From contig NC_019701.1 in the NCBI RefSeq assembly GCF_000317065.1, positions 124,001 to 188,000 on the forward strand: a stretch of DNA of 64,000 bases. The letters run 5' to 3'. Under the pieces are notes generated by a model, which saw only the letters and a list, made by a program, of their open reading frames with translations, was not told the DNA's origin and did not search any database. This DNA is from Pseudanabaena sp. PCC 7367. GTDB taxonomy: Bacteria > Cyanobacteriota > Cyanobacteriia > Pseudanabaenales > Pseudanabaenaceae. Each line of letters opens with the position of its first letter. Position 1 is the stretch's first letter. Made by a program: the position numbers and the translations under genes. Shown here piece after piece: positions 35,579 to 45,537 of the stretch.

Positions 35579-38023
35579 CTACTGCCAGACCATAATTGTT
35601 TTGTCGGCACTACTGCTTACTAGTGTATGATCAACCGGGTTGAAATCAAGGGAAAGCACTGCCGCTTGATGGGCACTTAGGGTTTGCAACTGGTTGCCAG
35701 TGGCTGGTTGCCATAATTTAATTGTGCGATCGTGACTACCGCTGGCCAGGACTTGACCATTGCGATCAAAGGCGATCGTGGCCACCGCATCGGTATGTCC
35801 AGTCAGGGTCATAATTTCTTGACCGCTTTGGCGATCCCATAGCTTAATTGTGCCATCCTGTGCGCCACTGGCGATAGTCTGGCCATCGGGGCTAATGGCG
35901 ATCGCTCTGACTGGGGCACTGTGTTGCCAGCTCCTGATCTCTTGCCCCGTATTGAGATCCCAGAGCTTGATGGTGCGATTACGATCGCCACTGATAACAG
36001 TTTGGCCATCGGGGCTGATGGCGATCGCGGTGACTTCGGCATCATGCCCAGCAAAGGTAAATGTATTTTCGTGGTTTTCCAAGCTCCACAGCTTAACGGT
36101 GCGATCGGCGCTGGCACTGGCCAAAATCAAACCAGTGGGATCAAAGTCCAGATCTAGTACCTGTCCTGCGTGGCCATTGAGGACAAAAGTAGGCTCACTG
36201 CTGCGGGCATCCCAGAATCGAATTGATTTATCCAGATTACCGCTGGCGATCGTATAACCATCAGGGCTGGTGGCGATCGTATTCACGCCAGAACTAAACC
36301 CCAGATGCTTTGACATCACTTCATAGGCTTCCACCTCATTGAGGCTCCACAACCGCAACGTGCGATCGTAACTGCCACTTACCAGCACATTACCATTGGC
36401 CAAAAATGCCACTGCTCGCACCCATCCGGCATGACCAATTAAAGTAGTTTGCAGTTGTAACTCAGTGAATGCTGGCTGAGTTTGATTATTTTGATTATTA
36501 GGATCGGTGGGTGGATTAGGTAGATCAGTTGGTTGGGGGGTGCTGGGGAAAGGCGATCGTGGCAGCGTAATATTAATCTGCCTGAGTCTGGACAACAACG
36601 GCTCGAATACATATATGCCACCACTGATCAATGCTAGTCCTAAAAGCAAAAGTGCCAGCGGTCGCCACAACAAACCCGATAACTGCGGTAAAGCCGGTTT
36701 AGTTATTTCCGTGGGTGAGATCGGCTTGAGCAACGGCGCAAGGTCGGCCAGCACCGATTCAGCGTTGCCATAGCGCAAGTTGGGATCAGCAGAAACCATC
36801 CGCTCTAGAATCTCTTCTAGTTCATAGCTGGCATTGGAGCGATCCTGCCAGAGAATTTCTTTATTTTTATTGTCATAGCGAAAGCGACTGGGGTGCATGC
36901 CGGTGAGTAATTGAATTGCGGTAATCCCCAACGCGTATAAATCAAAACTGGGTTGAAGTTTCTCTTGTGCCTGCTCAACGGGCATGTAGCTGGGGGTGCC
37001 GATCGCGGTGAGGTTTTCGAGTTGGCGATCGCTTGTGATCCTAGGATTGGTAGCGGAATGATTTGTATTGCCAATTTCATTAGCGATCAACGCAATCCCC
37101 AGGCTGTTCCGTTTAGCAGCATTGGGATCGCCATTATCTAAATCAGAATCTAAAGCAGGATCTAAATCAATCCCATTATTATTTGCAGCCTCTCGATCGT
37201 TTTGCTCAGCTTGACTTTGAGCGTTTACCCGAACCTCTGATTTATCTGCGCTAGATTGTGCTGAATCTAGGTCGGTTAGTTCAAAATCGCTAAAACTAAA
37301 GCCTGAATCATCTAGGTCGATCGCCTTGTTATCTTTACTTCGATTACTAGTCTGAACATTCTCAGCCCTTGCAGGATTATTATCACCAGGTTGATTTTGC
37401 TGGCTACCTGGATCGAGATTTAGAGAACTTGTGCCCAAACTTTGAGCCAGATTAGGTTTACTGGATGGCATGGGGCGATCGCGTTCTTGCCAGATTGAAT
37501 TAGTGATTTTTTGCAACAACGAGAAATTAGCCAGATGAAACTTGCTCTCATCTCCAGGCTGCCAGATATTCTGAGGATTGATGTCACCATGCACCACCTG
37601 GTGATTGTGAACAAACTTTAAAGTAGTTAAAACATCGCCCAGCATTAACAGCACATCCTGTTCACTCCAGGGATCACCGGGACGAAGATGGGCAGCGATC
37701 GACTCACCGGGGATAATTTCCTCGACCAGATAAAACTCACCGCCCTGCTCAAAATAATCAATTAAACGGGGCAATTTATCATTTTGATCGCCCAATTCCT
37801 GGAGCGTTTGGGCTTCAGCGGCAAACAGCTTCCTGGCATTTTCCAGGCTAATTAAATCCCGATCGAGGGTTTTAAAAACTTTAATCCGGCAGAGTGGCTC
37901 CCCCGCTTGTGCTGCATCTTTGGCAATACAAGTTTGACCATAGCGATTGGTCTCTAATACCTCCGTTACCTCATAGCGCTCATGGAGGCGCTCTCCTAGC
38001 ATTAGTAGCGGTACTGTCGGCAT
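35579..38023 (-). CDS. WD40-repeat pseudokinase, membrane-anchored
   Basis: 814 aa. Residues 12-435 follow a Ser/Thr kinase fold, but the Gly-rich loop is lost (LETNRYGQT), HRD is HGD (145-147, HGDINPQN) and DFG is ANF (165-167), so Mg-ATP catalysis is unlikely. An acidic, Asn/Ser-rich insert of about 160 residues (175-335) sits before GTPSYMP. One helix at 451-474 crosses the membrane, and seven WD40 repeats (about 515-814, KLWD/GHxxxV patterns) lie outside. The start is ATG 38023, not the TTG at 38032. It heads an operon with the RsbW-like ATPase. Confidence 0.88.
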   Translation of the reverse strand: MPTVPLLMLGERLHERYEVTEVLETNRYGQTCIAKDAAQAGEPLCRIKVFKTLDRDLISLENARKLFAAEAQTLQELGDQNDKLPRLIDYFEQGGEFYLVEEIIPGESIAAHLRPGDPWSEQDVLLMLGDVLTTLKFVHNHQVVHGDINPQNIWQPGDESKFHLANFSLLQKITNSIWQERDRPMPSSKPNLAQSLGTSSLNLDPGSQQNQPGDNNPARAENVQTSNRSKDNKAIDLDDSGFSFSDFELTDLDSAQSSADKSEVRVNAQSQAEQNDREAANNNGIDLDPALDSDLDNGDPNAAKRNSLGIALIANEIGNTNHSATNPRITSDRQLENLTAIGTPSYMPVEQAQEKLQPSFDLYALGITAIQLLTGMHPSRFRYDNKNKEILWQDRSNASYELEEILERMVSADPNLRYGNAESVLADLAPLLKPISPTEITKPALPQLSGLLWRPLALLLLGLALISGGIYVFEPLLSRLRQINITLPRSPFPSTPQPTDLPNPPTDPNNQNNQTQPAFTELQLQTTLIGHAGWVRAVAFLANGNVLVSGSYDRTLRLWSLNEVEAYEVMSKHLGFSSGVNTIATSPDGYTIASGNLDKSIRFWDARSSEPTFVLNGHAGQVLDLDFDPTGLILASASADRTVKLWSLENHENTFTFAGHDAEVTAIAISPDGQTVISGDRNRTIKLWDLNTGQEIRSWQHSAPVRAIAISPDGQTIASGAQDGTIKLWDRQSGQEIMTLTGHTDAVATIAFDRNGQVLASGSHDRTIKLWQPATGNQLQTLSAHQAAVLSLDFNPVDHTLVSSSADKTIMVWQ

Positions 38024-38115
38024 CGATCGCAAAGATCCTTATTAACTAAACCTGTTGAGGCCGAGTTTTTGTGTCACAATGCACGACAGGATAACGCATA
38101 GACCCATAGATCGCA

Positions 38116-38802
38116 ATGTCTAGAAAAATCACCTTTGGATTGCTTTGGTTACTACTGGTTGGCTATGCCTTTTTTCTGGCTCCGCCCAATCAACCGGACA
38201 CCTTTGAACTAATTAAAAATCTCAGCACTGGTCAGTGGCAGGATATCAACCCGGTTACGATCGCCCTGTTTAATTTAATGGGCATCTGGCCAATGATCTA
38301 TGCCTGTTTGATGTTGATCGATGGGGTGGGTCAAAAAGTCCCCGCCTGGGTGTTTTTGGTGCTTTCGTTTGGGGTGGGCGCGTTTGCGATCTTGCCCTAT
38401 TTGGCACTGCGCGAAGATAACTATACTTTTACTGGTTCCAAGAATGCCCTGCTCAAGGTGGTCGATTCACGCTGGACCGGCATGGCGATCGCAGTGGTGG
38501 CGACGCTGTTTTTTTTATATGCCATAGCTAATGGTGATTGGAAGGCGTTTAATCAGCAATGGGTCAGCGATCGGTTTATTCATGTGATGAGCCTGGATTT
38601 TTGTTTGTTGACTCTATTATTTCCCTGGCTGTTGGGGGATGATATGGAGCGACGCGGGATCGAAGATGAGCGCCGATTCTTGATTTTTGCGTTGATTCCG
38701 CTGTTTGGGGCGTTGATTTATCTGGTGACAAGGCCACCCTTGCCCGATGAAGGGGAAGATCGGTCTGATGATCTTGATTCTGGGGCAGCAGCGGCTAGTT
38801 AA
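38116..38802 (+). CDS. conserved six-helix membrane protein
   Basis: A 228-aa protein with about six hydrophobic helices (near 4-23, 48-70, 77-100, 118-138, 153-172, 190-212) and an acidic C-terminal tail. Conserved-looking segments are LFNLMGIWPMIYACL and GAFAILPYLALR. It resembles uncharacterised cyanobacterial/chloroplast membrane proteins; I cannot name the family with confidence. It is divergent from the pseudokinase gene with about 90 nt between starts. Function is unknown. Confidence 0.75.
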   Translation: MSRKITFGLLWLLLVGYAFFLAPPNQPDTFELIKNLSTGQWQDINPVTIALFNLMGIWPMIYACLMLIDGVGQKVPAWVFLVLSFGVGAFAILPYLALREDNYTFTGSKNALLKVVDSRWTGMAIAVVATLFFLYAIANGDWKAFNQQWVSDRFIHVMSLDFCLLTLLFPWLLGDDMERRGIEDERRFLIFALIPLFGALIYLVTRPPLPDEGEDRSDDLDSGAAAAS

Positions 38803-39770
38803 TCTGAGCTAATTGCTCTAATTATTGTTAATATCGCTGGCCAAATTGTTGAAGTATAATAATTACAGGAATCGGCGATCGATCGCTGCAACTTTTTCCC
38901 ATCACTGATCCCCTCCAGATACTCAGATGAACCTGGGCTAAGCAACCGATAAAGCCTGGTATGGTACATAGCTGGATACATCAAAATACTCATCCTATCC
39001 CTGAAAGCCCTGAGCTTTATACCTGAGTTTTATAAAAGTCAAACAGTCAACTTCCGGTCAGAGTCAGCGATCAATTTAAAATCAAATCGATCGGAAATTA
39101 GCATCTAGTTGCAGCCTGGTAACTCCACTTTGTGGTATGAACGCCTAAATCCTAATACCCCAAATATTTGATTTGGAGATGCCATCCAGGGGAGTATGTT
39201 GCTGATTACTATACCTAATCAAGATTTGCCTAACTAGCTTTATTCTCTTTAATTCTTGGGGGTTCCCCATTGAGATCCGATCGCTACGATCGCTAACTTA
39301 GCCTGGTTGTGTGATTCATATCTTGGTTTAAGTGTGATATAAATCCTTGAGTACAGTTGCCCAGAGTGCAATATTTACTTTATATAAGCTTTATATAAGT
39401 AAGTTTGAATTATCGATTGCTGAGGTTAAGCAGTTGAGTAACTATTTATTTCCTTATTTCCTGCTCCTAAATAATTACAATCTGGCGATCGGCTGGGTTT
39501 AAAGCAGGTCCTAGCTGACTGAGGTCTAGTCGATGCTATCTAGATCCAAGAATCTAAATATGTGGCTAATTCTGTTTAAGACAGTTTTTGGGTATTAAAG
39601 CTCGAAGATTTATTAAGTAAATGCCCTGATTTGGTTATTTAAGCTAGATTGCATAATTTAAAAGGCATGGTGTTGCAATCGCGTGGTGAGCAGTGCGTTA
39701 ACCAGCAACTAAATTGAACATAACCATAATAATTAGAGTCATAAAACTAAGAACTAACTAGCCATTTAAT
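38803..39770. other. long 5' region of the CHAT gene
   Basis: 968 nt without a supported gene. It holds the 11-bp duplicated palindromic unit at 39378-39399 and several AT-rich promoter-like segments. A minus-strand ORF at 38799-38993 lacks family features and is not called. Confidence 0.45.
39378..39399. repeat. 2 x 11-bp near-palindromic tandem repeat
   Basis: Unit ctttatataag twice; each unit is nearly its own inverted repeat. It lies about 370 nt before the CHAT gene. Confidence 0.9.
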
Positions 39771-42700
39771 ATGCGCGATCGCCCAGGGTTAATTTTATTG
39801 CTGAGTTTGAGTATGGTTGCTGCATCCCATGCTCCAGTTCATGCGCAGATAAACCCGGACGGCAGCACCAACACAGGCGTAATTAATGGCAATACGATCG
39901 TGCCCACCAATGGTGGCACTGTGTCGGGGGGTAATCTATTCCACAGCTTTGACCAGTTTAATGTACCCAATTCTGGCGTCACTTTTGATGCGGCAAACCT
40001 GAATGGCGCAAATATCAACAATATTATTAATCGAGTGACCGGGGCAGATCCATCGGCGATCTTGGGCGCAATCCGCAGCAGCGCCAACTTTCCCCGTGCT
40101 AACGTCTATTTGCTTAATCCCAATGGGATCGCCTTTGGAAATGGTGCAAGTTTGGATATTAGTGGCTCTTTTTATGCCGCGACAGGCAGTGCGATCGAGT
40201 TTGGCAATGGCGATCTGCTCAGTACCAGCGCCCAGGATCTCGGTTTCTCGGCCAGCAACCCAATCGGCATTCAATTTGCGATCGAGCAACCCGCTGGGAT
40301 CATCAATCGTGGCAATCTCTCGGTCAGGCCAGGTAAGAATATTAGCTTAGTAGGCGGCACTGTGGTTAGCACTGGCGCATTACTGGTGCCCAATGGTTCA
40401 GTGGATGTGGCCGCTGTGCCTGGGAATAGCTCGGTGGTGTTACGATCGCCCAATTTTATTGTGGGCTTGGAAGTCAGCGCTGGGGCAATTGGGGAGCAAT
40501 GGCAAGGTACGATCGCGGAATTGCCAGAACTAGCCAGACTCTTAACCGGTGATACCAGCGATATTAATGCAGCGGAGCAGTTAGCGATCGCTCCTGATGG
40601 CTCATTGCAACTCTTGCCTGCCAGTGCGGAAACTGGCCTGAATACTTTTTTGTTGCCTACGGGGGAATTGGAAACCAGGGGCAGCTTTAAGGTGGAACCC
40701 GGTGATGCCACGATCAAAACCCTGATTGCTGGCGAAGCACAGGTGAATGCAACCGGAAATCTGGCTCTGTTGGCGGCCAGTGTGCAAACGACCCGCAGCC
40801 TGCTGGCGGTGGCCACTGGTAATTTAATTGTCCGCGATACGATCGCCACACCCACATCGATTCAGGCGGGTGGAAACCTGACCCTGTGGGGTGAACAGGG
40901 CATTGACCTGTTGGCTCTTAATCACCCCCAGAACCCAATCCAGAGCGATCAGGCGTTAGTGCTGCGTAGCAGTGGCAGGATTCTGGCTGATGCTTTTTTA
41001 GAAGCAAATGTTGGTGTATTTCCGTTTAGCCGTGATGGTGTTGAGAATCTATTCAGTGCGCTGGAATTCACCATTACACCCGGCGGTCGGCTTGTTTTTG
41101 TGGCTCCAGAAAATCGCACCACTACAATTCAAGAAAATATTCAGAATCACCGCGATCTAACCGTAGTTAGCGATCGCACCGTTGATTTAATTAATAATCC
41201 GGAACAGACTCCCGGTGATGCCACCAATAAAGATCCGATCGTTAATGATCCGGTGGAAGAAACAATTGATCCAATTACTAGCGATCCTGGCGTGATCGAG
41301 ACCGATGATAGCCCTTCGGGAGCGCCAAAGATTAATAGTGATGATCCTGGGGCTAATCCTGATAACGCCAATAGTGACTCGCCCAATAATCAAGCTGATC
41401 GCCCTTCGCCCAGAGCAGGACAAACCACCCTGCCCGTCGCCAGCCTTGCTGCGCAAACTAGTTTAAATAGTCTTGGTCGCATATCTGGACTGAACTATGG
41501 CAGTCATGCCAATAATCCGCTTAGTAATGTAGCAGATTTATTGCTCCAGGAAGGCCGCATCCTGGAAGCGCAGCAGACCCTGGATTTATCCTTGATTGCT
41601 GAACTTGAAGACTATTTAGATACTGACATTGAGGCTAAACAAATTCCCGCACAGGTATTGGCCAAGCTCACACCATCTCAACGATCGCTATATGCCAAGT
41701 ACCAGCAAATGCAAATGGGATTGGTCGAGGTTGCCAAGCAAGTTGAAACCCTGCAAAAGATTCCAGAACCAAACCTGACGGGCGTTCAAAAGCAGCGTTT
41801 AGCAACCCTGAGCCAGGAGCAGCAACAGCGAGCCGCTGACCTGGAAGCATTCATCGATCGCCCGGAAGTTAGTAATCTGGCGCAGGAAATTAGTACCGCT
41901 TCCTATCAGAATCTGCAAGCGAATCTAGGTAGCCTCCAGCAAAACGCAGTCCTGCTCTATCCCTTGATCCGTGACGATCGGGTTGAGTTAATTTTAATTA
42001 CACCAGAAGGTGACCCGATCAGGCGGACTACCTTCGTCGATCGAGAAACCTTCCTGGCTGAAGTACAGGCCTTTCGGATTGCCCTGGAAACTGTCTATGA
42101 TCCAGCGGTGGATGCCAAGGTGCATGGCCAGAAACTATACGAATGGTTGATCGCGCCGCTAGAAGCCGACCTGACTGCTGCCAATGCGGAAAGTTTGCTC
42201 TATGCGCCCTATGCCCAGCTCAGGTATATTCCCCTGTCTGCTTTGCACGATGGCGATCGCTGGTTGATTGAGCGGTTCCGGGTGAATAATATTACCGCTG
42301 CCAACTTGCAGGATTTTTCGCGTCAGCCCCAGGCTAAGCAGAAGGTTTTAGCTGGAGCCGTAACCAAGGCAGCCAGCTTTAAGATGGGCGATCGCTACTT
42401 CAATTTTGCTGGGCTGCCCTTCGCCAAACGCGAAATCGAAACCCTGGCTAGCATCATTCCCAATAACACCCAGCTCCTCGATCGGGACTTTAACCCCACC
42501 ACGATCGGTAAGCATATGCAAGACCATTCGCTAATTCATCTGGCTACCCATGCGGTGTTTACGTCTGGCAAGCCAGAGGATTCGTTTATTTTGTTCGGTG
42601 ATGGTAAGTATTCCACCCTGGCTGATATTCGCAAATGGAAGATGCCGAATGTCGATCTAATTGTCCTGAGTGCCTGTGAGACAGCGGTGGGAATGATTTT

Positions 42701-43031
42701 GGGGAATGGTGAAGAGATTCTTGGTTTTGGTTATCTAATGCAGCAGGCTGGAGCCAGGGCAACGATGGCTTCGCTGTGGTCGGTGGATGATGGCGGCACT
42801 CAAACCCTGATGGATATTTTCTATACTATGCTCAAGCGTCCTGGGATTACCAAGGCGGAAGCGATGCGGCAGGCACAAATCACCTTGATTACGGGGGACT
42901 TCGCCGCTTTGGGGGCGGAAGGAGCGGCGATCGAAAAGGAAATGCGCGATCGGCTACCCGTCACTGTAATCGAAGACCTGAAGCGCCCCTACTATTGGGC
43001 TCCGTTCATTATGATTGGCAATGGTTTGTAG
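39771..43031 (+). CDS. secreted TPS-domain/CHAT protease fusion
   Basis: 1,086 aa. A signal peptide (1-25, ending VHA-Q) precedes a two-partner-secretion domain of the filamentous haemagglutinin type (about 26-250, NPNGIAFGNGASLDISGSF). A beta-helix/low-complexity stretch rich in Asp/Asn/Pro follows (to about 560), then a helical region (about 575-720) and a C-terminal CHAT caspase-like domain (about 745-1085). The catalytic dyad is visible: His927 in HLATHA and Cys969 in SACETAVG. It should be exported across the outer membrane, so the protease would act at the surface or outside. No TpsB transporter gene is in the window. The target is unknown. Confidence 0.9.
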   Translation: MRDRPGLILLLSLSMVAASHAPVHAQINPDGSTNTGVINGNTIVPTNGGTVSGGNLFHSFDQFNVPNSGVTFDAANLNGANINNIINRVTGADPSAILGAIRSSANFPRANVYLLNPNGIAFGNGASLDISGSFYAATGSAIEFGNGDLLSTSAQDLGFSASNPIGIQFAIEQPAGIINRGNLSVRPGKNISLVGGTVVSTGALLVPNGSVDVAAVPGNSSVVLRSPNFIVGLEVSAGAIGEQWQGTIAELPELARLLTGDTSDINAAEQLAIAPDGSLQLLPASAETGLNTFLLPTGELETRGSFKVEPGDATIKTLIAGEAQVNATGNLALLAASVQTTRSLLAVATGNLIVRDTIATPTSIQAGGNLTLWGEQGIDLLALNHPQNPIQSDQALVLRSSGRILADAFLEANVGVFPFSRDGVENLFSALEFTITPGGRLVFVAPENRTTTIQENIQNHRDLTVVSDRTVDLINNPEQTPGDATNKDPIVNDPVEETIDPITSDPGVIETDDSPSGAPKINSDDPGANPDNANSDSPNNQADRPSPRAGQTTLPVASLAAQTSLNSLGRISGLNYGSHANNPLSNVADLLLQEGRILEAQQTLDLSLIAELEDYLDTDIEAKQIPAQVLAKLTPSQRSLYAKYQQMQMGLVEVAKQVETLQKIPEPNLTGVQKQRLATLSQEQQQRAADLEAFIDRPEVSNLAQEISTASYQNLQANLGSLQQNAVLLYPLIRDDRVELILITPEGDPIRRTTFVDRETFLAEVQAFRIALETVYDPAVDAKVHGQKLYEWLIAPLEADLTAANAESLLYAPYAQLRYIPLSALHDGDRWLIERFRVNNITAANLQDFSRQPQAKQKVLAGAVTKAASFKMGDRYFNFAGLPFAKREIETLASIIPNNTQLLDRDFNPTTIGKHMQDHSLIHLATHAVFTSGKPEDSFILFGDGKYSTLADIRKWKMPNVDLIVLSACETAVGMILGNGEEILGFGYLMQQAGARATMASLWSVDDGGTQTLMDIFYTMLKRPGITKAEAMRQAQITLITGDFAALGAEGAAIEKEMRDRLPVTVIEDLKRPYYWAPFIMIGNGL

Positions 43032-43042
43032 GCTTAATTTAG

Positions 43043-43879
43043 CTAAAGTTTCTGCATTACATGCAACGCAGATAGGAATGAGGTGGGGAAGGTATTTCCT
43101 ACTCCTTTTTCTAAAACCTGACGTAATGCTGTGAAGAGACGATCGCATTGTTCCTGTTCCAAACCAATATAAGGAGAAAGGGTGCTGAGCAAGGCTAGAT
43201 AATCATCGATCGAATAGTCCAACTCTAGCATCATTTGCGCGGTTTGGAGATTACCAAAATAGCCAGAATCGATCGCACTTTGAGCTATCTCATCCAAGTT
43301 CTCTTGATGGCTGTCCCCGTCGGCATAGTTGGCCAAATGGGGGGCGATCGCCTGATAAACTGGCTCCATTTTTTGATAAATCTGATAACTGGGAACGGGT
43401 GGTGTATTCCATAGCAAAATCAGGGAACCATGCTGGGGCAGGAGGCTGGCGATCTTTTCACACCTGGTATCCGGCGAAAGCCAATGAAACGAAGTTGTCG
43501 CCAGGACAGCATCAAATCTTTCTTCCTTTTCGATCGCCTCTGCCTGCCAGGATTCAAAGGTATTATTAATTACTTCAACCTGATCATAGGGTTCGCATTT
43601 TTGCCTGGCGATCGCCCATTGCCCTTTACTCGGCTCGATCGCGGTAATCTTTAAACCCATCTCGGCAAAGGTAGGTGTAGCGATCGCGGGGCCACAACCA
43701 ATTTCCACGATCCGATCGCCTTTGGATAGGTTGGCTAATTGCACAGCGCGATCGCAAATTGAGCGGGGATACCTGGGACGAGCGCGATCGTAAGCCGCCG
43801 CCGCTTCGCTATACCAGTTTCGCCGCTGGGTTTCGGCCATTTCGCCGTAGGTCATGTATTCTGGCTTCACAGTAATCAT
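43043..43879 (-). CDS. class I SAM-dependent methyltransferase
   Basis: A 278-aa enzyme with a Rossmann methyltransferase core: motif I GDRIVEIGCGPAIATPTFA (about 54-72), motif II ITAIEPSKGQ, and FDAVLATTSFHWLSPDTR. It is of the UbiE/Tam small-molecule type; the substrate cannot be predicted. It lies 61 nt downstream of the double-nuclease gene on the same strand and 11 nt from the convergent CHAT gene. Confidence 0.85.
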   Translation of the reverse strand: MITVKPEYMTYGEMAETQRRNWYSEAAAAYDRARPRYPRSICDRAVQLANLSKGDRIVEIGCGPAIATPTFAEMGLKITAIEPSKGQWAIARQKCEPYDQVEVINNTFESWQAEAIEKEERFDAVLATTSFHWLSPDTRCEKIASLLPQHGSLILLWNTPPVPSYQIYQKMEPVYQAIAPHLANYADGDSHQENLDEIAQSAIDSGYFGNLQTAQMMLELDYSIDDYLALLSTLSPYIGLEQEQCDRLFTALRQVLEKGVGNTFPTSFLSALHVMQKL

Positions 43880-43940
43880 CGCTTAGCATAAAGTTGTAGG
43901 GTTTAATTATTGAGTTCTAGATAAACAAAACGAGGAGTCA

Positions 43941-45344
43941 CTACAAAACTCCAGAATTAAAGTTGCGCGAAGAAAATAGAAGTTTAAAAGTAGCTTGATT
44001 GTTTAAATCAGTTAAAAAACCTACTACAAAACCTAGTTTCATATTATCCCAGCCTAGACTATCAACTAAATCCTCTAACTCGCTTTCTAAAGCTAATAAA
44101 CTTGGAGTTTTACTGTTAGCAAAAACTATAACCAAAAATCCTCTATCAATGTCTTGATTTTGTAAATAACTGCATATTTGAGAAAATCCATTAATTAATT
44201 TCTTCCGTATAGACGGTGGATACTGCAATTGATATTCATGCACGAACTTTACTTCATAACCATCAATTACGTCTTCCTTATGATTTACATGAATTAAATC
44301 AACTCTTCCACTACTAGTGGTTGATTTCCCAATGTAATCGTTTTCTAGAAAGTTTTGAAAAGCTTCTACAGCATCCCGCTCATTAAAATTCTGGAAATTG
44401 CCTACACCAGGAATTATTTCCCTTACGATATTTATTGTATTTATATTTTCCTTGATTTCTTCAATTGACTCATCCGGTACATGCGCATCAAGATATTTAT
44501 TTGCCCACTTCAAAAAACTTTCCGAGCTATACATATAGAAAAGCTTAGCTCCTGCCTCTTTAATCTCCCGAACTAACTCTGGATGGGGGCCGAGTGTCCA
44601 GTTACCTTTCGTCTTCCACCACCAATCCTCCTTACGATCGTCGGTAATAAAAATTATGCTTTCAATATTCTCAGAACTTACCTTCTCAAGGATTTGCTTC
44701 CAAATAATGAGATCGCCAAATTCTCTTTTGAATTCTAATCCATTGTAGAAGCGTGAGCTATCCTTCTTATTTTCCCAATCACAAAAGCCTGGGGGATACT
44801 CTGCCTTATACCTCATTTCACCTTCGCGGTATATTTGGTCTAGCTCATCTTGTGATTCAGGAGATTGACCAACGCAGTTACTAAAAAGATAGTCGATCTT
44901 TTCTCTGATGAAATCATACTGGTCAGATTTCACCTGATCCTGTTCTAGACTTTCAAATTCAGCCCGAAATGAAGCAATTAGAGTGTCTATTTTGTTGATA
45001 AATTCTGTTAACTTAGCTTCGGCAAATCGATAGTTAGTATCAGATTGTAGAGTTTTAAGGCCGCTTTTTGCTTTATTTACATATGTTTCAATAGTCTTAA
45101 ATTTACCTTCGCAATCCTGTACTGCTTTGATGCGATTAAATTGATACTCAAGTGCAACTTGATAAGGCATCCAGAGTCGATCTTTAACTTTTTGCAAAAC
45201 ACCTAAAAAATCATCACGAGCTTTTGCATCAAGCCTGTAGAGATTAAGCAAAACATTTGCATCCAGCACAAAAATACACTTTTCCCAAAGCTCCTTAAAC
45301 TCATCCTCAGTTGGTCGATAATAGCCAGGGAAAAGATCGCGCAT
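43941..45344 (-). CDS. PIN-like nuclease fused to PD-(D/E)XK-like domain
   Basis: 467 aa. The N-terminal part (about 20-285) fits the long PIN-like family: FVLDANVLLN (Asp28), YQVALEYQFNR (Glu66), FGDLIIWKQIL (Asp211) and FITDDRKEDWW (235-242). The C-terminal part (about 325-467) has VDL (Asp349) and, 14 residues later, GYEVK (Glu364, Lys366), the core of a PD-(D/E)XK nuclease. The two nuclease signatures in one chain suggest an RNA/DNA-degrading defence or stress protein; that is inference. The ATG at 45344 is preferred over a GTG two codons upstream. Base composition is AT-richer than its neighbours, consistent with transfer. Confidence 0.78.
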   Translation of the reverse strand: MRDLFPGYYRPTEDEFKELWEKCIFVLDANVLLNLYRLDAKARDDFLGVLQKVKDRLWMPYQVALEYQFNRIKAVQDCEGKFKTIETYVNKAKSGLKTLQSDTNYRFAEAKLTEFINKIDTLIASFRAEFESLEQDQVKSDQYDFIREKIDYLFSNCVGQSPESQDELDQIYREGEMRYKAEYPPGFCDWENKKDSSRFYNGLEFKREFGDLIIWKQILEKVSSENIESIIFITDDRKEDWWWKTKGNWTLGPHPELVREIKEAGAKLFYMYSSESFLKWANKYLDAHVPDESIEEIKENINTINIVREIIPGVGNFQNFNERDAVEAFQNFLENDYIGKSTTSSGRVDLIHVNHKEDVIDGYEVKFVHEYQLQYPPSIRKKLINGFSQICSYLQNQDIDRGFLVIVFANSKTPSLLALESELEDLVDSLGWDNMKLGFVVGFLTDLNNQATFKLLFSSRNFNSGVL

Positions 45345-45537
45345 TGCCACCAGAAAAAATCAACACCTAAACCTAGAATTTTTCAGCAACAAAGTCAAGC
45401 GCCATAAACACCCATACCCCACCTAAAAACGTCCAAACCATAAAAGTAGGGAAATCCCCACCCACAAAAAAACAACAGAACCCATCAACAGTTGTAAAAT
45501 AGGCACAGTAGGTAAGTAAAAGCACTGACAAACCATT

